Shown in pieces: positions 56,376-64,000 of a stretch of DNA of 64,000 bases. Both the position numbers and the translations under genes were made by a program. The notes under the pieces were generated by a model that was given only the letters and a program-made list of their open reading frames with translations, did not search any database and was not told the origin of the DNA. Where the stretch lies: positions 15,190,462 through 15,254,461 of the forward strand of contig CM069448.1 of the NCBI GenBank assembly GCA_035610835.1. Direction: 5' to 3'. The stretch comes from Ophiura sarsii. Lineage: Eukaryota; Echinodermata; Ophiuroidea; Amphilepidida; Ophiuridae. Positions within the stretch are counted from its first letter, which is position 1. Every line of letters begins with the position of its first letter.

Positions 56376-56980
56376 TAGAGTCGGTCAGTCAGGTGGGGGT
56401 TTTTTTTGGGGGGGGGGGGGGGTTACCTCAAATGTCACCAAAATCTGCATAAATCGGAAATTTTTGTACAAATTTGTGAAAACACCCATTTTGGCCCAAA
56501 ACGGTTGATTTTACATAATTTGTGAAAACAATTCTAAAAAACCCCAGAATATCGTGAAAAACACAAAAAGTGGGTGTGTCGATCCCGTAAAACAGGGTGT
56601 TTTATCCTCGACTAATACTATAGCACATTTTCCTTGTCAGGCGATGCAAAAAACACACCCTGTTGTACGGGCCTGACAAATTTTCCCATGGCCGGGCCAT
56701 CATACTCAATGACTGGGCCACCAAACTCTATGGGTGCAAGGCCACCAAACACTATGGGTGCAAGGCCACCAAACTCTATGGGTGCAAGGCCACCAAACTC
56801 TATGGGTGCAAGGCCACCATACTCAGGACCTGGTTTCTATTTATTTTTAGATCAATTTTGAAAATGTTGGATTAAAAATAAACCACTTTTGATTTTTTTT
56901 TAAATTTTGAAACATTTGACAATTTATTTTTGACAATTGGAAATTCAATAAAAAACCTGACCGACCCCGACCAAATATAT
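56376..56980. mobile_element. element with GGTCGGTCAGG ends
   Basis: GTAGAGTCGGTCAGTCAGGT at 56376 and the inverse CCTGACCGACCCCGACC near 56956 suggest ends of a GACCGACC-family element. It contains a G run (56408-56421), CACACCCTGTTGTACGGGCC at 56655 (the family's usual outer end), and a 24-bp minisatellite. The mixed order suggests rearrangement. Confidence 0.45.
56695..56825. repeat. 24-bp tandem repeat, about five copies
   Basis: GGCCACCAAACTCTATGGGT then GCAA. Flanking units read TACTCAATGACTG and TACTCAGGACCTG. The 3n step gives ORFs with repeated ARPPNSMG or YGCKATKL residues; these are by-products. Confidence 0.9.
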
Positions 56981-57544
56981 GCCGAGTGCAAATTCCCGCT
57001 GGTTAAGTTCCGAGAATCCAAGTTGATTCTCGTAGTGATTTCTGTCTACACATAAGGGATGCACCATTTGATTTTGAAACATGCACAGGTACAATGCAGA
57101 CCTGATTTTTATTCATTCAGGGTAAAATGTGTGTATATTTAAAAAATCTGGTTTTGCCAAATATTTGGATGTACCTTATTATCATGTATTTCAATAACAT
57201 TCATATTAAAATTGTATGATTCAAACATGAAATGGATGAATAAAATAACCTTAAAATAACTGCATGTATTTGTTGTTTGGTTGTTGGCCTTATTTTGATA
57301 TCACAATTGATTGCCATACATATTCACTGGTGATGAGAGTAAGGGCGGAGATTACCGCTCCCAAGTTGCCCTAGCATACCTGACCAGCCGGCCTAGTACT
57401 CTCACCCCTGGCTCTGCCTCAGGGTGGTGGTAGCCCATGTATGCTAGATTAACGAGGGAACAATAATCTCCGTTCATCCCCCTATTTAAGGACCAGTCAA
57501 TATTCATTCTTTGTCATTGAGTTAAATTATACAACACACACGCA
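56981..57544. other. unannotated; weak inverted repeat
   Basis: GGCGGAGATTACCGCTCCCA near 57346 and, inverted, ACGGAGATTATTGTTCCCTC near 57474, with CTAGCATAC/CTAGCATACATGGG inside, may be decayed ends of a MITE spanning about 57340-57480. Confidence 0.35.
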
Positions 57545-58906
57545 CACTGTCTACTGAAGATAGTAACATGTTACTGCAGTTGGATATTGATATCTTCAGT
57601 AGATAGTAACATGTCACTGCATTGGGATATTGTTATCTTTGTTACTGAAGATACCAATATCCCAATGCAGTGACATGTTACTGTCTACTGAAGATAGTAA
57701 CATGTCACTGCATTGTGACATTTATATCCTCAGTAGATAGTAACATGTCACTGCATTGGTATATGGCTATCTATTGAAGATAACAATATCCCAATGCAGT
57801 GACATATTACTTTCTACTGATTATAGTAAAAATGTCCACTGCATTGTAACATTTATATCCTCAGTAGTAACATGTCACACTGCATTGGTATATGGCTATC
57901 TATTGAAGATAACAATATCCCAATGCAGTGACATGCTACGGTCTACTGATGATTGTAACATGTCACTGCATTGTGACATTTATATCTTCAGTAGATAGTA
58001 AGATGTCATTACTTTGGTATGGCCATCTACTGAAGATACCAATATCCGAATGCAGTGACATGTTACTGTCTACTGAAGATAGTAACATGTCACTGCATTG
58101 TGACATTTATATCTTCAGTAGATAGCCATATACCAATAAAGTGACATATTAATATCTACTGAAGATAACAATATCCAATGTAGTGACATGTTACTGTCTA
58201 CTTAAGATAGTAAAATGTCACTGCATTGTGACAATTATATCATCAGTAGATAGCCATATACCAATGCAATGACATGTTACTATCTACTGAAGATAACAAT
58301 ATCCCAATGCAGTGACATGTTACTATCTTCTGAAGATTTCAATGTCCCAATGCAGTGACATGTTACTATCTACTAAATATATTAATATCCTACTGCAGTC
58401 ACAAGTGACATGTAACTATCTACTGAAGATACCAAAGCCCAAATGCAGTGACTACTGTCTACTGAAGATAGTAACATGTCACTGCATTGTGACATTTATA
58501 TCCTCAGTAGATCATGTCACTGCATTGGTATATGGCTATCTATTGAAGATAACAATATCCCAATGCAGTGACATGCTACTGTCTACTGATGATTGTAACA
58601 TGTCACTGCATTGTGACATTTATATCTTCAGTAAGATGTCATTGCATTTGTCATTGCATTGGTATGGCCATCTACTGAAAATACCAATATCCGAATGCAG
58701 TGACATGTTACTGTCTACTGAAGATAGTAACATGTCACTGCATTGTGACATTTATATCTTCAGTAGATAGCCATATACCAATAAAGTGACATGTTAATAT
58801 CTACTGAAGATAACAATATCCAATGTAGTGACATGTTACTGTCTACTGCAGATAGTAAAATGTCACTGCATTGTGACAATTATATCATCAGTAGATAGCC
58901 ATATCT
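57545..58906. repeat. array of alternating inverted ~30-60-bp units
   Basis: Units of the form CTACTGAAGATAGTAACATG then TCACTGCATTG alternate with inverse units (CAATGCAGTGACATGTTACT). TATCTTCAGTAGATAG and CTACTGAAGATAG are the related palindromic core. Larger blocks recur (57896-58135 resembles 58520-58775). ORFs up to 152 codons are by-products. Confidence 0.9.
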
Positions 58907-60600
58907 GACGGGAAAAACCCATTTGTGCCCCCGCCCCCAAAACCCATTTGTGCCCCCGCCCCCCCCCCCCACTCCCTCTAAAAAAAATAATAAGGGAAAA
59001 AAAGAAAATATGGAAAAAAATGATAAAAGACCGAGATTGCGTGCGAGGTACTGGTTATGTGTGGGCATATTCAGCCCAAATAGTCAAATATAAGGCAAAA
59101 TTGTACATATAGTACATGTACTGTGCGATTTTTTTTGACCGTGCGAATTTTTTTGACCTCACCCCCAAACCTCCCGCAGCACATTTAAGTACCACCTCCC
59201 CCTTGAGGATTAATGCATTATTTAAAAGCATGGTGTAAATGCTACATTTTGGTCTAATAAACTCAAACATTTGAATTCTAGTTTTCAAGTTACAAACAAT
59301 ATAACCAACTGTAAAACATAATAAAGCACACATTTGTCACCTCTTTTTAATCACACTACTTTTAATTAAAATGATACATGACTCAAATCCAATTCTTTCT
59401 TTTTCAACTGGATTGTATAATTTTAATTAATATAGTTTTCAAAATCTTTGATTTATTCAGTCTGAAGTTTCTTGATGAAATTGCATCATATATTATGGTA
59501 AATCCATGTGGCAGTTCACCTGTTCTTAACCATTTTTAAATATCTGAGTACATCATGATGCCCAACAACAATGAGTGAAGTCTTAACCCACAGGATCATG
59601 TATCCTTATGCTTCCAGTGGCACTTGCTTGGCATGATTGTAAAAAAGAACTTGACACTGGTGCGGCGAGTTGTGAGGAAAATAAAAATAAATTATGATGC
59701 TATATCATTACCCCCCCCCCTAATAAATGTTACTTCCTTTAAATGTTTGGTTAAGTATTAAAGCAACTGTGTTATTATCTGTCTCATTTGCTGTCACCTT
59801 TCTCAATTTATGAGTTGTCATCATCACTATATCATCCATTTGTTGTCAACTTTATTTTGGAACTGTGTCGACAAGCCTTTTCTTATAATTCAATCAGAAT
59901 TGATTTGATGCATCAAATATTCAATTCTGAAGTATGTTGTAAAGAGTTAACTATTATAATTATTATAGCAGTGGAAGGTAAGGAGGTAATGTTGAGTGCC
60001 TGCAGCCTTACACATATACATGTACCCCCTGAAAAAGGAAATGGATTGTCCCTGAAATGAATTACTTTCATTGATTCAGTCAGTAAAATATCCTTGTGTG
60101 ATGATCAATCTGATGTTCTTCTTATGATGTGACAGGTAAAAATAAAATGACACACTTTTATAAAGAACTTGTTGGTTGTGACTTTAAATTAATTACAAGG
60201 TCATTGATGTAGAGCAAGAACTGCATCGGTCCAGACTGAAGCAGAAGCTATGTTTGCGACACATCAGATGACACCTTGGCTTGGCTAGACTTAGACCTCA
60301 ATCAGACCATGCACCATGTTTGAGTTACCTGAAAAACAGAGCAAGAGGAAGAAGAACAACATTAGATTAGATCTTATTATTAGTCATGTCTAAATCGAAA
60401 TTATTACTTTTTATCCCAGCAAATTTAATTGTTGTTATTATCTGTACCAAATTAATGATTAATTATATAAGGTGAAGAAAAAACCCCTGTTCAAACGAAC
60501 CTCTCCGGTGGGTCGGTCGGGCGTTTGTTTTTCCTAAAACAATCTGGGAAATGTGCTGCCGAGTCAGAAATTTGAGTGGGGGTGTAGGGCAAACAATATT
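58907..60600. other. unannotated DNA
   Basis: ACCCATTTGTGCCCCCGCCC is duplicated at 58917 and 58943. A GACCTCTC-family start (CGAACCTCTCCGGTGGGTCG) lies near 60498. A C run lies at 59711-59720. No gene supported. Confidence 0.4.
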
Positions 60601-60782
60601 ATGCTAAGTTTTACACACATACTTTCGCGGCAAATCTCAACCCGGAAGTGCCGTTATTTGCTTAGTTTGGCATGAAGCGGATGTCGGAATTATATGATAT
60701 TTTGGATTTGGGCTATGTTGATGATTATCTTTACCTTATTTGCTCATTTAGTATATCGATACATCTCTCAATGCCCCTTTAA
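60601..60782. mobile_element. TTAA MITE family 1, right-half copy
   Basis: Begins ATGCTAAGTTTTACACACAT and follows the element at 760-1155 through AACCCGGAAGTGCCGTTATT and GATTTGGGCTATGTTGATGA to CATCTCTCAATGCCCCTTTA and A. TTAA is at the right end; the left half is missing. Confidence 0.85.
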
Positions 60783-61959
60783 TCTTGTAGAGGGCTATAC
60801 ATGAAGTATAATTATAATACCTATTGTCATGTAAGGGAGCACTGTACCAAATCAATGCGCAATTCGTGTAATCCTATAATAGTTCCGGAAAAGCACGAAG
60901 ACAAGGCTTGTAAATGTGAGGTTTTCGGGCAATTTGTTTCTCCGGGGATGGTATGTTTGTATTTAAATGAACGAATGGGACCTACCCGTTGCACCTACAA
61001 TGATAAAATACGCCATTTTTTTTATTTATCAACCTAAATAGTGCCCAGGGCGTAAGCACATGCCTAAATGGTGAACAGGCTTGCCAGAAAACGTGAACAA
61101 GTGAGGGCGCTATGTGCAGGTCCGTAGCGGAAAATTTAGCTTAATAACCCCTCATGAAACAAGGCTTAAATTAAAGTTGAGATGTTACTGAAAATGGTCA
61201 TAGGTGACAAGTATGCCATAAATGTAACCGGAGGGTAGAAAAGGTGTCTTGAAATATGGCACTTTACACGTATTTCAATGAGAGAGATATTTGGTGTGGT
61301 GCTCCCGTAAGGAAGGTGCAGACATAGGCCTACGGGAACTTTGAGTTATTTTTAGCAAATTTGCTTGGCAACCAGTGTTTCATTAACAAAACATTCCATG
61401 CACGCACTCAACGCTGAGCGTTACTGTGTACTGTGCGGTTGCCTTAATTAATTGATTGATCTGCGCAAGTTGTTTTTGTTTTTGTTTTCACCGGCGTTTG
61501 ATTTGTTTTCACCGGCGTGACGTAGGTCCGCCCCAACCAATACCAGTTGGGTCATCCTACATGTTTAACCCCATGGGTATGAGTAGGACCAAATGTGTTG
61601 TCTTTTTTACCACTATCTATAAACCTACTAGTTCTACTGTCTAAAAAAAGTAATATAATTAGGCATGATAATAAGCTTACTTACTTTCATCCCAGCCCGG
61701 GTACATACATGTACATCGATGTCTTACTCTGAAGCAGTGAGTTACTCAATTTCCAGATGTTATTATACCATGGCATTGACTTGAGCTAAAGATTATACCA
61801 TTCCCTGACTAGATTATTCCCTAAAAGATATCGTTGACTCACTTAACTGCAATAATTTGAGTTTTAAATTACCAAAACACCGACGTAACGAATACGGAAA
61901 GCCTGTATCCCTAGCATACTAGTAGTGATGAGCGATCACGGTATAACGATTTTCTGAGG
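60783..61959. other. unannotated DNA
   Basis: TTTGTTTTCACCGGCGT is directly repeated at 61481 and 61504. Nothing else supported. Confidence 0.4.
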
Positions 61960-62175
61960 ACGAGATTTCGCTATTCAAAATGCGAAATTTCGTGATACAA
62001 AAACTCGAGATTTCGGGGCGAAACACGAAATTTCGGGGCGAGATTTCGGGGTCGCGATACGAGATTTCGGGTCGCGATACGAAATTTCGGGGCGCGAGAC
62101 GAAATACGCGACACGAGATTTCGGGTCGCGACACGAAATACGCGACACGAAATGATACCAATAAAGCTTCGTACA
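61960..62175. repeat. CpG-dense CGAGATTTCGGG block, copy 2 (reverse orientation)
   Basis: Repeated CGAGATTTCGGGGCG, CGCGATACGA and CGCGACACGAAA phrases; the right edge (CGCGACACGAAATGATACCA then ATAAAGCTTCG) is the reverse of the left edge of the 53855 block. It sits in AT-rich surroundings. Confidence 0.85.
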
Positions 62176-62293
62176 TTGCTTCTTCTGCTAAAGTTTCGTA
62201 ACATATAAAATGAAATTTTAGCTTCCTTGCAATTTTAAAAAGCCCACCACTGATATGGCTACCATTTTCACTGAATTTAGTCAATATACAGTA
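62176..62293. other. spacer
   Basis: Nothing seen. Confidence 0.4.
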
Positions 62294-62361
62294 ACGCTTA
62301 ACACCTTTTAAGGTGTTAAGCGTAACACCTTTTAAGGTGTTGAGACATTTAAATGTCTCAA
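62294..62361. repeat. three back-to-back palindromes
   Basis: ACGCTTAACACCTT/TT/AAGGTGTTAAGCGT (62294-62323), AACACCTT/TT/AAGGTGTT (62324-62341) and a perfect 22-bp palindrome (62340-62361, half TTGAGACATTT) follow with no gap. The middle one repeats the core of the first. Confidence 0.92.
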
Positions 62362-63519
62362 CCTTGTTAACTGTGTAAATCAGGGGTCAGGTGACAAAAA
62401 CCGTCACATTCTTCTTATTTTTCAGTCGATTACTTTAATTTTTTTGGAAGATAAAAAAGATTAAATATGCTTTATATAACCAACATCTATTTCTTAGTTC
62501 AATGCACACATCAAGGTCAAAGAGCTGTTTCAATACAGGCACAATTTGTTTGATTCACCCTGTAGAGAAGTATGACAAATATTGAGAATTGGATTTGCAT
62601 GATGTAACAAAGAATAGAGTGAAAATATGAGAGCTGACATGAATAGATAATAATAATAATTGGTTAATTATTTGTATATAATAGTTTGTTTTGGTCAACC
62701 AATGTTTAATATAATGAATAGTTGAATGAATAGTTTGCCTCATTAACTATATGCCAAGAAACGATTGTCTATTTTGATATGCTATGATACATTCTTATAA
62801 CTATTAATTTATGCAATGTTTTAAACATTTTTCTGTGAATTTTACGTTTACTATGCCAGTAATGATTTTGAGTGAAATTCACAATTTTGGCTGTCTCCCG
62901 CCCCGGGCCCTTTGTTAAAGTTGTATATTTGCATTGTAAATTAGTTCACAAAACCTACATTTGAACACCAAACTATAGTAGGGTAACATTTCATCACAGA
63001 CTGTATGTAGCCGCTCTCTCTATGACTCCCATCGGCGCCTCACATACCCATCCAAAAAAAAGTTGAGTGCCCCTAGGCACACACCTTCCCCATACTCATA
63101 CTTAAAACTTTCCATTTTTTCTCTTTTTTGAACTTGATGTTTAAAAGCATTATTTTTCCTTTGATGCACCGAACACAAATGATGCCGGCGGCCGACAAAG
63201 CCGGGCCAATTACATCAATTTTGTTGGGATATAAATCAAATCCCCACTTAGAGTAGTTTCTTCTTTCTCTTGTGAGACAGAGCATTGGTATTGAACGTGA
63301 TAAGCAATGTCAAGTAGGGCAAGGTAGGGCAAAAATAAGAAAAATAATAGTTTGTCGGGAAAAAAAGATACCCTGTTGGAAATTGGTGAAAAACAATTTC
63401 ACATGCAAATGAATACCGACCCATTTTTTTTTTTTTTTTGCTTGTCAAAAAACAGCAAAATGTTTACAGATATTTTGGATTTTTTATGGTCATTTTCAAA
63501 GGAAAATAATAATAAGAAA
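62362..63519. other. unannotated AT-rich DNA
   Basis: No supported gene or bounded repeat; poly-T at 63423-63439. Confidence 0.4.
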
Positions 63520-63600
63520 AAGCTAGACCGACCGACTCGACCTGAGAGGTCTGTTTGCCCGTACAACAGGGTTTTATTTGGTCATCGCCTAAGAGATGTT
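63520..63600. mobile_element. GACCTCTCAGGT repeat family, end fragment
   Basis: CTAGACCGACCGACTCGACC then TGAGAGGTCTGTTTGCCCGT and ACAACAGGGTTTT is the best-preserved right end of this family in the window. Confidence 0.65.
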
Positions 63601-63704
63601 TATTGTTTGATCAAAAAGGAATAGACACACCTGTTTTTTCCTTGAAAACTTGAATCAAAATGTATATGTACAGTAAATGTGTTTAAGTTTGACATACTGA
63701 GGCA

Positions 63705-63745
63705 CATATGTGATGTGATCAAGCAAAATGAGTCGGAAGTCGCAA
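63705..63745. mobile_element. left end of TGTGACGCGATCAAG MITE
   Basis: ATATGTGATGTGATCAAGCA then AAATGAGTCGGAAGTCG is closely related to the end of the nested MITE at 23362. No right end before the window stops. Confidence 0.65.
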
Positions 63746-63941
63746 ATATCGATTGTGAGATATAACCAAATTAATCGTTCATTCTTAATTGGGTTGTCTG
63801 CAAAATGTTGCATTGCAAATGACCAATACAATCATAGAAAACTAAAAATGTGATATTTCGACTTTTTTATGTTTTGTATTATTATTTTTTAAAACTTGTT
63901 TGTACATTGTAGGGGTGGGGTGTACTTAGAATATCGCAGTT

Positions 63942-64000
63942 TGCACCTTGCATTATACCTCACACAGTAAAATGCACCTTGCATTACACCTCACACAGTA
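63942..64000. repeat. 31-bp tandem repeat running off the window
   Basis: TGCACCTTGCATTAYACCTC then ACACAGTAAAA occurs at 63942 and 63973, 31 bp apart, and the second copy is cut by the window edge. Confidence 0.8.

Noticed and set aside
57756..58770. ORFs up to 152 codons with repeated MSLHCDIYIFSR-like residues.
   Set aside because: They are translations of the inverted-unit array with no independent coding signal.

Overview
This window looks like non-coding nuclear DNA of a multicellular animal. It is AT-rich by eye, ORFs are short everywhere, and no bacterial-style operon, rRNA gene or intact protein gene is visible. Almost all recognisable structure is repetitive: short inverted-terminal-repeat (MITE-like) transposons, nested insertions, foldback elements, minisatellites, satellite-like arrays and long poly(G)/poly(C) tracts. 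The density of TTAA-flanked elements (Kolobok/T2-like and piggyBac-like) and the type of captured gene fragment suggest a marine invertebrate, plausibly a deuterostome such as an echinoderm or hemichordate. That placement is inference; nothing here identifies a species.

Layout. 1-9,000: a hAT-like remnant, a TTAA foldback MITE (760-1155), a composite element with a 22-bp C run, a hAT MITE with a near-perfect 8-bp target duplication (4379-4584), nested insertions, and MITEs ending in GGCC(A)AACAAA. 9,000-24,000: copies of a ~245-bp TTAA MITE (ends TTAACACTTTCCACGCGGC), a fully palindromic TTAA MITE (10491-10866), paired poly-A/T MITEs, an 84-nt near-perfect hairpin, a 2.5-kb TTAA element with a possible transposase remnant (16355-18860), and two TA-flanked MITEs. 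24,560-30,590: three satellite-like arrays in succession (26-bp, 49-bp, 26-bp units), the last interrupted by a 191-bp transposon. 30,600-49,600: mostly unannotated DNA with scattered MITEs, a dimeric ~109-bp satellite (35,498-36,215), a degenerate tRNA-like sequence, and a 1.1-kb TTAA element. 49,681-53,751: a 4.07-kb TTAA-flanked palindrome whose two ~2-kb arms each carry a fragment of a homeodomain-like gene. 53,850-64,000: CpG-dense palindromic repeats, more MITEs, a fourth array (57,545-58,906), clustered palindromes (62,294-62,361) and the start of a 31-bp tandem repeat at the right edge.

Two patterns tie the window together. First, most classifiable elements use TTAA or TA targets and none encodes an intact transposase, so all would have to be mobilised from elsewhere. 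Second, a 17-bp palindromic core (CTATCTWCWGAAGATAG) recurs in four otherwise unrelated arrays and as isolated copies. The strongest candidate for an unusual system is the large palindrome: if transcribed it would give a ~2-kb hairpin RNA containing captured host coding sequence.
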